NCBI RefSeq assembly: GCF_003841465.1 | Contig: NZ_REFZ01000015.1 | Span: 1-64,000 of the forward strand | Reading direction: 5' to 3' | DNA: 64,000 nucleotides | From: Natrarchaeobius oligotrophus | GTDB taxonomy: Archaea > Halobacteriota > Halobacteria > Halobacteriales > Natrialbaceae | In this document: piece after piece, positions 34,088-43,893 of the stretch | How the letters are laid out: every line of letters begins with the position of its first letter | How positions within the stretch are numbered: position 1 is the stretch's first letter | Notes under the pieces: model-generated | What the model was told of the DNA's origin: nothing | What the model saw: the letters and a program-made list of their open reading frames with translations, nothing else | Databases searched by the model: none | Program-made: the position numbers and the translations under genes

Positions 34088-36022
34088 ATGGCGAGCAACA
34101 AGATTCTCGGTATCGACCTCGGGACGACGAACAGCGCGTTCGCCGTCATGGAGGGCGGAGATCCGGAGATCATCGTCAACGCCGAAGGCGATCGGACGAC
34201 GCCGTCGGTCGTCGCGTTCACCGACGACGACGAGCGACTCGTCGGCAAGCCGGCGAAAAACCAGGCGATCCAGAACCCCGAAAAGACGATCGCCTCGATC
34301 AAACGCCACATAGGCGAGGACGACTACACAGTCGAGATAGAGGGCGAAGAGTACACGCCCGAGGAGATCTCGGCGATGATCCTCCAGAAGATCAAACGCG
34401 ACGCCGAGGAGTATCTCGGCGACGAGGTCGAGCGCGCCGTCATCACGGTCCCGGCGTACTTCTCGGACCGACAGCGACAGGCGACCAAGGACGCCGGCGA
34501 GATCGCCGGCTTCGAGGTCGAGCGCATCATCAACGAGCCGACGGCCGCGTCGATGGCCTACGGCCTCGACGACGACTCCGACCAGACCGTCCTCGTCTAC
34601 GACCTCGGGGGCGGAACGTTCGACGTCTCGATCCTCGACCTCGGCGGCGGCGTCTACGAGGTCGTCGCCACCAACGGCGACAACGACCTCGGCGGCGACG
34701 ACTGGGACCACGCCATCATCGACTGGCTGGCCGAGGAGTTCGAGGCCGACCACGGCATCGACCTGCGCGAGGATCGCCAGGCGCTCCAGCGGCTCAAAGA
34801 CGCCGCCGAGGAGGCCAAGATCGAACTCTCCTCGCGCAAGGAGACCGAGATCAACCTCCCGTTCATCACGGCGACGGACGACGGTCCCATCCACCTCGAG
34901 GAGTCGCTGACGCGCGCGAAGTTCGAGTCGCTGACCCAGGACCTGATCGACCGCACCGTCGAGCCGACCGAGCAGGCGCTCTCCGACGCCGGCTACGACA
35001 AAGACGACATCGACGAAGTGCTGCTCGTCGGCGGGTCGACCCGGATGCCCCAGGTCGCCGAAAAGGTCGAGGACCTGACCGGCCAGGAGCCCCAGAAGAA
35101 CGTCAACCCCGACGAGGCCGTCGCGCTGGGCGCTGCGATCCAGGGCGGCGTCCTCGGCGGCGAGGTCGACGACATCGTGCTGCTCGACGTGACGCCGCTT
35201 TCGCTCGGCATCGAGGTCAAGGGTGGCCTCTTCGAGCGACTCATCGAAAAGAACACGACGATCCCGACCGAGGAGTCGAAGATCTTCACGACGGCGGCGG
35301 ACAATCAGACGTCCGTACAGGTCCGGGTGTTCCAGGGTGAGCGCGAACTCGCCGAGAAGAACGAACTGCTGGGCGAGTTCCACCTGACCGGCATTCCGCC
35401 GGCTCCGGCGGGAACGCCCCAGATCGAGGTTACGTTCTCCATCGACGAGAACGGGATCGTCAACGTCTCGGCCGAGGACAAAGGCACCGGCGAGAGCGAG
35501 GAGATCACCATCGAGGGTGGTGCCGGTCTCTCGGACGAGGAGATCGAGCGGATGCAAGAAGAAGCCGAGAAACACGCCGAGGAGGACGAGAAAAAGCGCG
35601 AGCGCATCGAGGCCAGAAACACCGCCGAGGCGACGATCCAGCGCGCCGAGACGCTGCTCGAGGAGAACGACGAACAGGTCGACGACGACCTCCGCGAGAC
35701 GATCGAGGCGGCCGTCGAAGACTTGGAAGCGACGATCGACGACGACGAAGCCGACGCGGAGGACATCGAGGCCGCGACCGAGGAGCTGAGCTCGGAGCTA
35801 CAGGAGATCGGCAAGCAGATGTACCAGCAACAGGCCGGTGCCGCCGGAGCCGAAGGTGCCGCTGGCGGCGCTGCCGGCGCCGGTGCGGCCGGTGCCGGAG
35901 GAATGGGCGGCATGGGCGGCGGACCGAACCCCGGTCCGCAGTCCGACGTCGGCGACGACGAGGAGTTCGTCGACGCGGACTTCGAGGACGTCAGCTTCGA
36001 CGAGGACGACGAGGACGAGTAA
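34088..36022 (+). CDS. dnaK: Hsp70 chaperone DnaK
   Basis: 644 residues. The ATPase domain has [17 protein letters not shown] (phosphate 1), [14 protein letters not shown] (phosphate 2) and [13 protein letters not shown] (adenosine). The interdomain linker region is [16 protein letters not shown]. The substrate domain ([38 protein letters not shown]) and a helical lid follow. The tail is Gly/Ala/Met-rich and ends in an acidic DDEDE-type peptide. It refolds proteins with GrpE (upstream) and DnaJ, which is not in this window. Confidence 0.97.
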   Translation: MASNKILGIDLGTTNSAFAVMEGGDPEIIVNAEGDRTTPSVVAFTDDDERLVGKPAKNQAIQNPEKTIASIKRHIGEDDYTVEIEGEEYTPEEISAMILQKIKRDAEEYLGDEVERAVITVPAYFSDRQRQATKDAGEIAGFEVERIINEPTAASMAYGLDDDSDQTVLVYDLGGGTFDVSILDLGGGVYEVVATNGDNDLGGDDWDHAIIDWLAEEFEADHGIDLREDRQALQRLKDAAEEAKIELSSRKETEINLPFITATDDGPIHLEESLTRAKFESLTQDLIDRTVEPTEQALSDAGYDKDDIDEVLLVGGSTRMPQVAEKVEDLTGQEPQKNVNPDEAVALGAAIQGGVLGGEVDDIVLLDVTPLSLGIEVKGGLFERLIEKNTTIPTEESKIFTTAADNQTSVQVRVFQGERELAEKNELLGEFHLTGIPPAPAGTPQIEVTFSIDENGIVNVSAEDKGTGESEEITIEGGAGLSDEEIERMQEEAEKHAEEDEKKRERIEARNTAEATIQRAETLLEENDEQVDDDLRETIEAAVEDLEATIDDDEADAEDIEAATEELSSELQEIGKQMYQQQAGAAGAEGAAGGAAGAGAAGAGGMGGMGGGPNPGPQSDVGDDEEFVDADFEDVSFDEDDEDE

Positions 36023-36613
36023 CGTCGACTACGCCGTAACGGTTGCCTGACGACGAGAATCGGACGACGACCGCACCGCTCGGGACGACCATCGCCTCCG
36101 ACCGAACGTTTTCACTTTCAGATCGATACCCGCTGACGGGGACTCGAGCGTCGCTCCGCGGTGAATTCTCTCGTCGGTGAGAACCGACCGTCGCAAACCG
36201 GGGTGGGGGCGGGACCCACCCTGGCGTGAGAGACATGAGCGTACTCGAAGCGGGGGCGAGTCCACGTTCGAGTGATCCGGGCACGAACGCACGCAATCGG
36301 CTGGTCAACGCGTCGGTACTGAGCCGAACGCGTACCCGACGGGGCGTTTCATCCCCGCACTCGGGTCGACGTGACGGCCACCCTTTGTTATGGAGAGGGT
36401 TGGTCCTCAGTAGCACGTGTGAAATACTGACAGGAAGCGTATACTCCGGGTATAGCGCGGTACTACGAATTGGTTGCGGGTGCGTTCGAACCGATAGTCG
36501 TCGACTACGCGAGCCGCTGCCGGCGACGAGCGACGTCGGAATCGAGCGTCGTCCCGTCGGATACCGGCCAGCTAACGCGACAGACCGATGGGACTCGAGG
36601 TCGTGTCGATGCT
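36023..36613. other. Intergenic, near-palindromes only
   Basis: 591 nt. A short hairpin (CCGGGGTGGG at 36199-36208 with CCCACCCTGG at 36214-36223, one mismatch) could end a transcript. GTATAC/GTATAG flank TCCGG near 36438-36454. No convincing coding frame ahead of the ATG at 36614. Confidence 0.4.
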
Positions 36614-37657
36614 ATGAGCCAGCGCGACAGCCGCTCTCGATCGCCCGTTCGGATCGGCCTGGTGGGGCTTGGATACATCGGCACCACCGTCGGGGGACAG
36701 TTCCACCGCCACCCCGACGCCACGGTACGTGCGATCTGTGACCTCGAGGTCGACGCCCTGACGGCAATCGGACGCGAGTTCTCGGTCGACCCTGCACGTC
36801 GATTCGAGGACTACGACGAGTTGCTCGAGACGACGGCGGACGACCTGGATGCGGTGTTGATCGGGACGCCGCACGCGCTCCACTACGAGCAGGTCGTCGC
36901 CGCGCTTGAGCGCGATCTGGCCGTCTACTGCGACAAACCGCTCGCGACGGACCTCGGTCACGCGCGCGACCTCGCGGCTCGGGCCGAACGCAGCCCGCGA
37001 ACGTTGATGGTCGGCTACCAGCGTCACCTCCAGACGGCGTTTCGAACCGCGCGCGACCGCTTCACCGACCGACGGCCACGCTGGCTGACCGCATCGATGA
37101 CCCAGAACTGGATCGACGACGCGAGCGGTACCTGGCGGCTCGATCCCGACCTCTCTGGTGGCGGATTCCTCTACGACACCGGAAGTCACGTCCTCGACGG
37201 CGTCCTCTGGACGACCGGACTCGAGCCCGAGTCGGTCGCCGCCAGTATGGACTTTCACGACGAGGAAGAGCGGATCGATCGCCGGGCCCACCTCGACGTG
37301 CGCTTCGAAACCGGCGCGACGGGAACGATCTCGCTCCACGGCGACGCACCGTCGGTCCGCGAACACGTCCACCTCTGGGACGACGACGGGGCGATCTACC
37401 TCGGGGGCGTCCAGTGGGGGCCGCGGGAGATCTTCGAAATCGACGACGAGGCGACCGAACGAACACCGTACGTCGATCCCCGACGGGAACCGACGCGAGC
37501 CGACGCGTTCCTCGAGTGCGTTCTGGAGGGTGCGGAGCCACCGGCGACGGCGGCGGACGCGCTTCGAGTGACCGCGCTGACCGAAGCCGCCTACGAGGCC
37601 GCCCGACGTGGCGAGCGCGTGTCGGTCGACGGCGTCCGCCCGCCTCGCGGCAACTGA
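36614..37657 (+). CDS. Gfo/Idh/MocA-family oxidoreductase
   Basis: 347 residues. The NAD(P)-binding Rossmann motif is IGLVGLGYIGTTVGGQFHRHP near the start. The family's EKP-like catalytic motif appears as CDKPLATDL, and GGGFLYDTGSHVLDGVLW supplies the conserved His of the second domain. It likely oxidises or reduces a sugar or cyclitol; substrate unknown. ATG 36614 (MSQRDSRSRSPVRIGLVGLG) fits the family start. No sugar-related neighbour. Confidence 0.87.
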   Translation: MSQRDSRSRSPVRIGLVGLGYIGTTVGGQFHRHPDATVRAICDLEVDALTAIGREFSVDPARRFEDYDELLETTADDLDAVLIGTPHALHYEQVVAALERDLAVYCDKPLATDLGHARDLAARAERSPRTLMVGYQRHLQTAFRTARDRFTDRRPRWLTASMTQNWIDDASGTWRLDPDLSGGGFLYDTGSHVLDGVLWTTGLEPESVAASMDFHDEEERIDRRAHLDVRFETGATGTISLHGDAPSVREHVHLWDDDGAIYLGGVQWGPREIFEIDDEATERTPYVDPRREPTRADAFLECVLEGAEPPATAADALRVTALTEAAYEAARRGERVSVDGVRPPRGN

Positions 37658-38012
37658 CGATCGGACCCGAAAGCGGCGACGTTACCGAACCGACGACCGG
37701 CGACTGTATCCCGAGCGTACGCGCCGTCAGATCGACCGAACCGATCTATACGGGCCGCCTACTCGTTCGACGCTCCGGTTCAAGCGGGTATTTCGCGGAG
37801 TTGACGACTCGGTTCGAACGCACCGGATTCCGCTCTCACCCTCGAGTAAGCGGGAATTACGTCCCGTCACGTGAGCGTACGCGCGCAACACCGCCGCCAC
37901 CCATGCGTTGCATTCACACGGTCCGAGCACCGGCCGGTAATACCGGCGTAGAGCTGCCTTCCCTTCGGTTACAAGCCGGATAACTACAACCGGTCGAACC
38001 GATCCGTCGGAT
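37658..38012. other. Intergenic, promoter region at right end
   Basis: 355 nt with no recognisable gene. An AT-rich GATAACTACA near 37979-37988 may be the promoter of the small zinc-ribbon gene at 38013. Confidence 0.4.
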
Positions 38013-38228
38013 ATGATCACCTGCACAAACTGCGAGACGCCACAGTTCTTGCAGATCACGCAGAGTCGGATCTACTTCGAAAACGGAGAGATCATCAACG
38101 AGATATCCGAGACGTACGAGTGTACCCTCTGTGGCTCGACCGGACAGTACGTCTACGACGACGACCGCGACGAGGAGGTCGTCAGCGGCGACGTCGAACT
38201 CACGACCGAACGGCCGAAGTTCGCCTGA
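38013..38228 (+). CDS. Small zinc-ribbon protein
   Basis: 71 residues. Two CxxC knuckles, CTNC (4-7) and CTLC (37-40), sit about 30 residues apart and would bind one zinc. The middle is beta-rich (QFLQITQSRIYFENGEIINE) and the end acidic. Similar mini-proteins are common in haloarchaea and often regulatory or RNA-associated; no role can be assigned here. It is convergent with the gas-vesicle operon end (gvpM at 38297). Confidence 0.75.
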   Translation: MITCTNCETPQFLQITQSRIYFENGEIINEISETYECTLCGSTGQYVYDDDRDEEVVSGDVELTTERPKFA

Positions 38229-38296
38229 CGGTCGGCCCCGTCGCGGGGCCACGCTCGACCGCGAGTTCGCACGCACCGTGTGTGCGTTACGATTAC

Positions 38297-38545
38297 TCAC
38301 TCTCCGTCGTTTCGCCTTCCGTACTGTCTGCGGGTGATCGCGGACCGGCGACGGTCGACGTCCCACTGTTCGAAGAGGCCGTAGTCGGTCATCGTCTCCA
38401 TGCCGGCGATCGCTGCGGTGAGTTTGATTCCGACGAGCGGCACGTCCGCGACGGAGACGATCACGTCCGCCCGGAGCACCGCACCGTCTCTGAGCAGTAC
38501 GTCAAGCACGTCGACGAGCGCTTCGTCGTCCTTTCGTGGTCTCAT
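38297..38545 (-). CDS. gvpM: Gas vesicle protein GvpM
   Basis: 82 residues of the GvpA/J/M family: DDEALVDVLDVLLRDGAVLRADVIVSVADVPLVGIKLTAAIAGMETM, then YGLFEQWD. A minor shell or nucleation component made early in gas-vesicle assembly. Start 38545 (MRPRKDDEALV) is the typical GvpM start. It lies 17 nt after gvpL and ends the minus-strand operon. Confidence 0.9.
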   Translation of the reverse strand: MRPRKDDEALVDVLDVLLRDGAVLRADVIVSVADVPLVGIKLTAAIAGMETMTDYGLFEQWDVDRRRSAITRRQYGRRNDGE

Positions 38546-38562
38546 GAATGGCGTGATACGGA

Positions 38563-39534
38563 TCAGGGTGCGTCCGACCGGCGTCGACCGGACGAGTCGC
38601 GTCCGCCCAGCTCCGGCGCGAACGTGTACGGCGGCCACGGTCCCGTAAAGCGAACCTCGAGGCCGTCGGTCGCGGCGACGTCGTCCAGTATCGATCCGAT
38701 CGCCGCCTCGTCGTCCTCGTGGGCGAGCAGGGTGAGCCGGGCTACCGTCTCGTCCGGACGTCTGGTGCCTTCGCTCGCGCGGTCGTCGCCGGCATCGTCG
38801 TCGCGATTCGTCGCCGAACCGCCGCTTTCGCTCGTCACCTCGTCCGAGAGCGTCGCCGTTTTCGATCGTTCGAGGGCGTGGACCTCTCGAGCCACCTCGT
38901 CGAGACGGCGCTCGAGATCGCCGGCGATCGATTCGCGTCGGGAGGCGCGACGCTCCTCGAGGCGGCGATCGAACTGCGTTTCGAGCAGGTACGCCGTTCC
39001 CTCCCCGGCGTCGTCGATCTTCGCCTCGAGCTCCTGAAGTCGGTCGTCGCGTTCGACCAGCGTCTCGTCGGCCACGGGATCGGTCTCGACCACCTCGACG
39101 CGGTACTCCCAGTGGTCGGCCAGCGCCGATACGGCGCGCGCTACGGTCTCCGACTCCTCGCGGAGCCACTCGCGAAGGGCATCGTCGCCGCCGCGCAGGA
39201 TCGTGTCGAACTGGAACGGGACGGGCGTTCCGAATCGCTCGCCCGCCTCGTCGACGACCGTCTGGTGGCGAACCAGCCAGCGTCTGATCTGGGCGAGATC
39301 CGCGGTGTCGTAGAGGCCGTCGCAGGAGTGGACGACCACCCCGACCCCGTTTTCGACGACGATCGACACCGGTTCGCCGTCGACCCCGGTCGTCTCGAAC
39401 GTGGCTCCCTCGTTCGCCCGAACGAGGCAGTAGAGATACCGTCCGTCGTCGATCGCGGGCCGATCGTCGTCCGGTTTCGGCGGTGATCGACCGCGGGAGC
39501 CGCTCTCGAGACTGTCGTCGCCGTCGGGGCTCAC
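38563..39534 (-). CDS. gvpL: Gas vesicle protein GvpL (GvpF/L family)
   Basis: 323 residues. [23 protein letters not shown], the central [20 protein letters not shown] and the end [14 protein letters not shown] are GvpF/L hallmarks. It carries a longer charged middle than GvpF and extra acidic ends. GvpL is thought to act as the interaction hub for the other accessory Gvp proteins. It overlaps gvpK by 4 nt. Confidence 0.92.
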   Translation of the reverse strand: MSPDGDDSLESGSRGRSPPKPDDDRPAIDDGRYLYCLVRANEGATFETTGVDGEPVSIVVENGVGVVVHSCDGLYDTADLAQIRRWLVRHQTVVDEAGERFGTPVPFQFDTILRGGDDALREWLREESETVARAVSALADHWEYRVEVVETDPVADETLVERDDRLQELEAKIDDAGEGTAYLLETQFDRRLEERRASRRESIAGDLERRLDEVAREVHALERSKTATLSDEVTSESGGSATNRDDDAGDDRASEGTRRPDETVARLTLLAHEDDEAAIGSILDDVAATDGLEVRFTGPWPPYTFAPELGGRDSSGRRRSDAP

Positions 39535-39875
39535 TCGCGTTCACCTCCGAACACCGAGTAGCCGGGATCGCGGGCCATCTCGGGGCCGTCGTACAGCTGC
39601 TGGATGGCGTCGTCGACGAGCCCGTCGAGGTCGCTGCGCAGGTCTTCGACGCCTCCCTCGATTCCCTCGTCTCGTTTGAGCTGATCGATCTCGGCCTCGA
39701 TCCGCGCGAGCTGTTTCCCGAGCCGTTCGATCTCGTCGTCCGAGAGGTCGCCGGACTCCATTCGACGCACCGCCTCTCGCTCGAGGGCGTCGATCAACAG
39801 TTCGACGACGGTGACGACGAGCGTGACGAGCCCCTGTCGCGCGTCCTTCCCGTCGCCGACGTCGATCTGCGTCAC
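39531..39875 (-). CDS. gvpK: Gas vesicle protein GvpK
   Basis: 114 residues with a GTG start. [45 protein letters not shown] is the GvpK core, followed by a coiled [10 protein letters not shown] segment. It is an accessory gas-vesicle assembly protein. GTG 39875 ([14 protein letters not shown]) is chosen because it falls 1 nt after the gvpJ stop and matches the family; the open frame upstream is a shadow of gvpJ. Confidence 0.9.
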   Translation of the reverse strand: MTQIDVGDGKDARQGLVTLVVTVVELLIDALEREAVRRMESGDLSDDEIERLGKQLARIEAEIDQLKRDEGIEGGVEDLRSDLDGLVDDAIQQLYDGPEMARDPGYSVFGGERE

Positions 39876-39876
39876 G

Positions 39877-40449
39877 TCAGTTCCCCTCCGTTTGCTGGGC
39901 GGGCTGCTCGTCGCTTTCCTGGCCCCCGTCCTCGTCCCCGCCGTCCGCCGACTCGCCGTCGTCGCTGAGGAGGTCGAATCCGCCGCTCGTGGGCCGTTCC
40001 GGGTCCGGGCGCGCACCCACGCGTTCGCTCCCCCGATCGGGAAGTTCGAACGTCTCCTCGCCGTCGTCACTCGAGTTTGCGCCGTCCGACCCGGTTTCGT
40101 CGTCGTCGGATCGCGTCTCGTCTACGTACCGCTGGTCGGCCGTGACGTTGACGCCCCGCGTCGGATCGATCGGCGGTCGCGGTCGCTCTCGCTCCGCGAG
40201 TTCGGGTTCGCCGACCGCGGCAGCGACGCGGCGCATATCGGTTCCCTCGGGAAACTCCAGGCCGTACTTCGCGGCGGTTTCGAACGAGGCGATCGCCGCG
40301 CGAATCTGGACGCCCAGCAGCTGAGTGTCGCCGATCGAGACGGCGATATCCGCGTTGATGACGATCCCCTTGTCGAGCAACATCTCGACGACTTCCGCGA
40401 GGTCGGTCTGCTGTCGGCTCGGCTGGAACTCATCGACCACGGTGACCAC
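39877..40449 (-). CDS. gvpJ: Gas vesicle protein GvpJ
   Basis: 190 residues. Residues about 12-75 are the GvpA-like core ([51 protein letters not shown]). The rest is an acidic, disordered extension rich in Asp, Glu and Ser, longer than in reference GvpJ proteins (about 100-115 residues). A minor structural protein, thought to help nucleate vesicles. GTG start at 40449. It is 151 nt downstream of the previous gene. Confidence 0.88.
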   Translation of the reverse strand: MVTVVDEFQPSRQQTDLAEVVEMLLDKGIVINADIAVSIGDTQLLGVQIRAAIASFETAAKYGLEFPEGTDMRRVAAAVGEPELAERERPRPPIDPTRGVNVTADQRYVDETRSDDDETGSDGANSSDDGEETFELPDRGSERVGARPDPERPTSGGFDLLSDDGESADGGDEDGGQESDEQPAQQTEGN

Positions 40450-40600
40450 CTCTCGGTTCGGCCCGCCGGGCGTTCGAGCGTGTGTCGGTCACGTCCTCGA
40501 GAGTGCGTCGACAGGACGGTAGCTGTTGTCCGCGTCGCCGGGTCGTCCGCTGTTGTGGATCGGTCATGGGTTGATAGGTCGTAAGTGGTCGATCGGTGGG

Positions 40601-41476
40601 TCAGTCGTCGTTTCTGCGCTTTTCGCGTTCGCGTCGGAACCGTGGCCCGTATAGTCGCTCGCGACTCGGTGCGGTCGAGAGCTTCACCGATCGCGGAACC
40701 GTCGAGTGTCTGACGCCGCTGCCGAGATCCCCACGTTCGGTCGGTATCGTGGCCGCCGCCGTCGGATTCCGCGAGTTCGTGCTCGTGTCCTTGCGGCGCA
40801 TCTTCTCCCGGTTGAACTCGTACAGCCGGTGAAACTTCACGTGGGTCTCGATCAGCGCCTCGCGGAACGCGTCGATTCCCTCGATCGCACCTTGCTGGAT
40901 CGCGACCTGGTAGGCTTCGGGATCCTCCATGACGTCGATGTCTCCGAGCGTCTCCGAGAGATCGGCGTCTTCGAGCAACTCGCGTCCCTCGTCGACGAGT
41001 CCGTCCTCGTCGCCGAGGAGTTCGCCGTCGTCGCCGAGGAACTCGCCGTCACCGACGTCCTCGACCGCCTCCTCGAGTTCGCGCGTTTCCTCCCAGAGCG
41101 ATCCGAGATCGGTCGGATCCCAGGCCGACAGCAGGTCGATCGCTCGAAGGAGCCGCCCGAAGTCGACGGCGTCCCCGAGGTCTTCGTCCTCGCTCGCGAG
41201 CGCCTCCGGAATCTCTCCGGCGTCTATCGCAGAGAGCAGTTCGTCGCCGTCGACGGCCTCGGGGAGCGAGCCGAAATCGACCGTTTCGACCAGCTCCTGG
41301 GTTTCCGTCGCGAGTCGCGCGATCGCCTCGACGTCGTCGAGCGCCGACTCGAGGACGCCGTCGTCGAGTTCCGTTACGTCTTCGACGCCCTGGAACGTCG
41401 ACTCGAGCGACTCGAGGGCGTCCGCCGCGTCCTCGAGCAGTTGGTCGACCCCCTCGGTCGTCGATTCGTCACTCAT
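40601..41476 (-). CDS. Gas-vesicle cluster protein at gvpI position
   Basis: 291 residues between gvpH and gvpJ, where gvpI sits in other haloarchaea. Residues 1-215 are strongly acidic with repeated helical segments (DQLLEDAADALESLESTF, DDVEAIARLATETQELV) and LGDDGEL-type runs. Residues about 185-220 include IQQGAIEGIDAFREALIETHVKF. The last 65 residues are abruptly basic (GVRHSTVPRSVKLSTAPSRERLYGPRFRREREKRR), like a GvpI-type tail. Reference GvpI is a short basic protein, so this is either a fusion or a distinct accessory protein. It overlaps gvpH by 8 nt. Confidence 0.65.
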   Translation of the reverse strand: MSDESTTEGVDQLLEDAADALESLESTFQGVEDVTELDDGVLESALDDVEAIARLATETQELVETVDFGSLPEAVDGDELLSAIDAGEIPEALASEDEDLGDAVDFGRLLRAIDLLSAWDPTDLGSLWEETRELEEAVEDVGDGEFLGDDGELLGDEDGLVDEGRELLEDADLSETLGDIDVMEDPEAYQVAIQQGAIEGIDAFREALIETHVKFHRLYEFNREKMRRKDTSTNSRNPTAAATIPTERGDLGSGVRHSTVPRSVKLSTAPSRERLYGPRFRREREKRRNDD

Positions 41477-42113
41477 CGTCGTCCTCCGCGTCGGTCGATC
41501 GCCGGTTCGAGCTCGGTTCGACCCGGACGGTGAGGACGCCGTTTCGGATCCACGCGTCCGCCGATCGGTCGTCCCAGGGGATCGCCGTTCGCCCGAGTTC
41601 GGAGCCGGCGACGGCGACCACGAGCGTCGAATCGTCGAAGCCGACCCTGACGTCGCCCGGATCGGCCCCGGCGACGTCGGCCGTAACCAGCAGTTCGCCC
41701 TCTTCGCGTCGCGTCGTCAGGTGGTAGGCGTTCGACGACCGCTCTCGTCGCCGTCTGGTTCGTCGCGTGCGATCGGACCGCCGCTCGTCGGACCGATCGG
41801 CGTCGGCGGCTCTCCGGTCGAACCCCGAGCGATCGTCCCCGACGCGCCCGATCGAGAGGTCGCACTCGAAGATCGATCGACCGCCGCGGTTGCCTCCGGC
41901 CGTCGACCGGCTCTCGAGGGACTCGAGCGCAGAGAGCAAGCTCGAGAGCCAGTGATCGCTCTCGTCCCGTTTCCCCGGGTCGTCGACGTCGCCCTCTCGG
42001 TACCGTCGGTCGTCGATCCCGTCCTCGTCGTCGAGCCGTCGATCGTCCGATCCGCCGTTCGGGTCGTTCGGCCCGTCGTCGCGCTCGTTCGGTCCGTCAG
42101 GGTCGTCGGTCAT
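41469..42113 (-). CDS. gvpH: Gas vesicle protein GvpH (Hsp20-like)
   Basis: 214 residues. The first 130 are charged and disordered; the last 75 form an alpha-crystallin-like domain (NAYHLTTRREEGELLVTADV, VRVGFDDSTLVVAVAGSELG, WIRNGVLTVRVEP). GvpH is thought to keep other Gvp proteins soluble. The ATG at 42113 overlaps the gvpG stop (TGATG). Confidence 0.87.
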   Translation of the reverse strand: MTDDPDGPNERDDGPNDPNGGSDDRRLDDEDGIDDRRYREGDVDDPGKRDESDHWLSSLLSALESLESRSTAGGNRGGRSIFECDLSIGRVGDDRSGFDRRAADADRSDERRSDRTRRTRRRRERSSNAYHLTTRREEGELLVTADVAGADPGDVRVGFDDSTLVVAVAGSELGRTAIPWDDRSADAWIRNGVLTVRVEPSSNRRSTDAEDDDE

Positions 42114-42367
42114 CACCGCTTCACCTCCACGCGTCCGCTCGCGAGACGTTCGTGTACCTCGCGGGCGACGTCGAGTTTCTCCTCGAGCTCCGCCTTGCGT
42201 TCCCGGTACTCCTCTTCGGATCGATCTCCGATCTCGTACAGCAGCTGGTTCTCCTTGAGCTCGTCCTCGAGCGCGTCGACGTCGTAGAGTTCGTCGAGGG
42301 CGATCGTGTGCAACGCGTCGACGATGCCGACGAACGGTCTGAACAGGAGGTCGTCGAGTACGAACAT
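42113..42367 (-). CDS. gvpG: Gas vesicle protein GvpG
   Basis: 84 residues. MFVLDDLLFRPFVGIVDALHTIA at the start and the coiled-coil ELKENQLLYEIGDRSEEEYRERKAELEEKLD are GvpG hallmarks. An accessory assembly protein that binds GvpF/L. Start 42367 lies 4 nt after the gvpF stop. Confidence 0.92.
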   Translation of the reverse strand: MFVLDDLLFRPFVGIVDALHTIALDELYDVDALEDELKENQLLYEIGDRSEEEYRERKAELEEKLDVAREVHERLASGRVEVKR

Positions 42368-42371
42368 GGTA

Positions 42372-42998
42372 TCACTGTGCACCGATTTTGACGTCGACGA
42401 AACTGTAGGGGGCGAACGGCCCCGTGTACCTGATCGTCAGGTCGTCGCGTTCGTCCTCGAGTCGGGCGACCGCGTCGTCGAACGCCTCGCGCTCGTCGCG
42501 CTCGACCAAATACGATCGGTTCAACACGAGCCGGTCGCTGAACAGATCGTTCGGAACCGACTGTTCGGCGACGGGCTCGAGGATCTCCTCCGCGTCCGCT
42601 TCGACCGCGTCCCGGTCGACCCGGTCGTCCTCGTCGCGGACGGCCTTCACGCCGAGTTCGATCCGGCCTTCGACGTCGTTCATCGCGCGCCTGAACGCCG
42701 GGCGCGCCCCGCGGAGGACGTTCTTCAGCGTCCGATCGCTCTCGAAGGCCATACCGAACTGCATCGGGACGACCGCTTCGCCCTCCTCGCGGTCCATCAC
42801 CTCGCGGAGGACGTCGTCGTGGCGCTGTGCGTCCTCGTCGGTCTCTTCGGGATCGGTCGTGTCGATGTCGGAGACGACCGCGCCGAGTCGGCGATGCGAG
42901 ACGGTGTACACCCGGTCCGCGCCGCCGACGGCGTCGGTTTCGAACTCGATCGTGCCGCCGCCGATGACGCCGTAGACGTACCGGTTGGTGGCGCTCAT
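42372..42998 (-). CDS. gvpF: Gas vesicle protein GvpF
   Basis: 208 residues. NRYVYGVIGGGTIEFETDAVGG at the start, VVPMQFGMAFESDRTLKNVL in the middle and TIRYTGPFAPYSFVDVKIG at the end define GvpF. It is thought to bind GvpA monomers and control their assembly. It is the first gene of the minus-strand operon; 297 nt upstream carry a palindrome and a sequence shared with the gvpA upstream region. Confidence 0.92.
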   Translation of the reverse strand: MSATNRYVYGVIGGGTIEFETDAVGGADRVYTVSHRRLGAVVSDIDTTDPEETDEDAQRHDDVLREVMDREEGEAVVPMQFGMAFESDRTLKNVLRGARPAFRRAMNDVEGRIELGVKAVRDEDDRVDRDAVEADAEEILEPVAEQSVPNDLFSDRLVLNRSYLVERDEREAFDDAVARLEDERDDLTIRYTGPFAPYSFVDVKIGAQ

Positions 42999-43201
42999 CG
43001 CCTCGTCACCTCGAGGGCATTGCGTTCGTCGAGCCGTTCGGCTCGCTCGAACCCGACCGACGTCCTCGGCGGTTTCTCGTTCGTTACGCCGGCGGCCTCG
43101 AACGACGATGGAGGTCGTGTGGATGTCATGGATACTCGGTGTTCGACTACCCGGGAACCCCTTCGACTCCACCAGGGAGCCTGCTCCGCGGATATTCGAG
43201 T

Positions 43202-43219
43202 AACTCGTGGCCACGAGTT
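43202..43219. promoter_or_regulatory. 18-bp perfect palindrome upstream of gvpF
   Basis: AACTCGTGGCCACGAGTT is fully self-complementary and lies 204 nt upstream of the gvpF start, between gvpF and the SPW-like gene. A candidate operator; it could also be chance in GC-rich DNA. Confidence 0.4.
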
Positions 43220-43244
43220 CGATAGCTCGCGGTGTGACGGTGGT

Positions 43245-43261
43245 GCTTGCAGTCGCAGCGC
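43245..43261. repeat. 17-bp repeat, copy 1 (upstream of gvpF)
   Basis: GCTTGCAGTCGCAGCGC occurs here and, in the same orientation, at 43894-43910 just before gvpA. It is 247 nt upstream of gvpF. Confidence 0.6.
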
Positions 43262-43295
43262 CGGCTTCATGCGGCCGGGCCGACCGGAGGCGGCG

Positions 43296-43700
43296 TCAGG
43301 GCGACGTCTCGGAGGTCACGGTGGCCGTCCCCCGGCGGTTGCCGTAGACGACGCTGGTTCCCGCGAGGATAACCACGAGCGCGCCGACCACGACGTTCGA
43401 CCAGAACAGCGGCTCCCGAGTCACCTCGAGGACGAACGGGACCGCGACGGTCACGAGTCCGAGCAGGATCACGATCGCCGGCGCGACGACGCCCGGAAGG
43501 GGGCCGCCCGCCGGCTCCGCCGCCGCGTACGCGGCGGCCGTGGCGATGCCGGCACCGAGGACGAGGTTGACGACGACGACGTAGCCCGTTCCGGTGAAAA
43601 AGACCCCCGACAGCAGGATCAGCGCACCGAGGCCGGCGGCGAGACCGGCCGCTCGCTCCGGGACGGGCGACGACCGTTCGCGTGTCGATCGATCGCTCAT
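43296..43700 (-). CDS. Four-helix membrane protein with SPW-like repeat
   Basis: 134 residues. Four hydrophobic segments, roughly 16-40, 42-62, 68-90 and 97-118. EPLFWSNVVVGALVVILAGTSVVYG resembles SPW-repeat membrane proteins. Function unknown. It lies between the two gas-vesicle transcripts, in the same direction as gvpF. Start 43700 (MSDRSTRERSSP) is preferred; the upstream open frame overlaps gvpA and is a shadow. Confidence 0.75.
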   Translation of the reverse strand: MSDRSTRERSSPVPERAAGLAAGLGALILLSGVFFTGTGYVVVVNLVLGAGIATAAAYAAAEPAGGPLPGVVAPAIVILLGLVTVAVPFVLEVTREPLFWSNVVVGALVVILAGTSVVYGNRRGTATVTSETSP

Positions 43701-43893
43701 GCTCGAGCGTACGACGTCGAGTCGACTAAAGATGGTGCAGGCACGTCTCGATGGTTTACGGCGGGCTCTCGCATCCGGGATGCGAGAAGCGATTCGAACG
43801 GTGCGGCGCGTACGGCTCGAGTCGCTGTCCGTGCGATTCGCCCTCGTGATCCGAGACAACGCGCTCACGAGCGCCGTCGCACCCGCGGAGTCG

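Noticed and set aside
33731-35575. 614-residue minus-strand frame over dnaK
   Set aside because: Mirror of dnaK codons; no recognisable domain.
36199-36223. Hairpin as dnaK terminator
   Set aside because: It lies about 180 nt after the dnaK stop, has a mismatch and no T-run, so it is not called.
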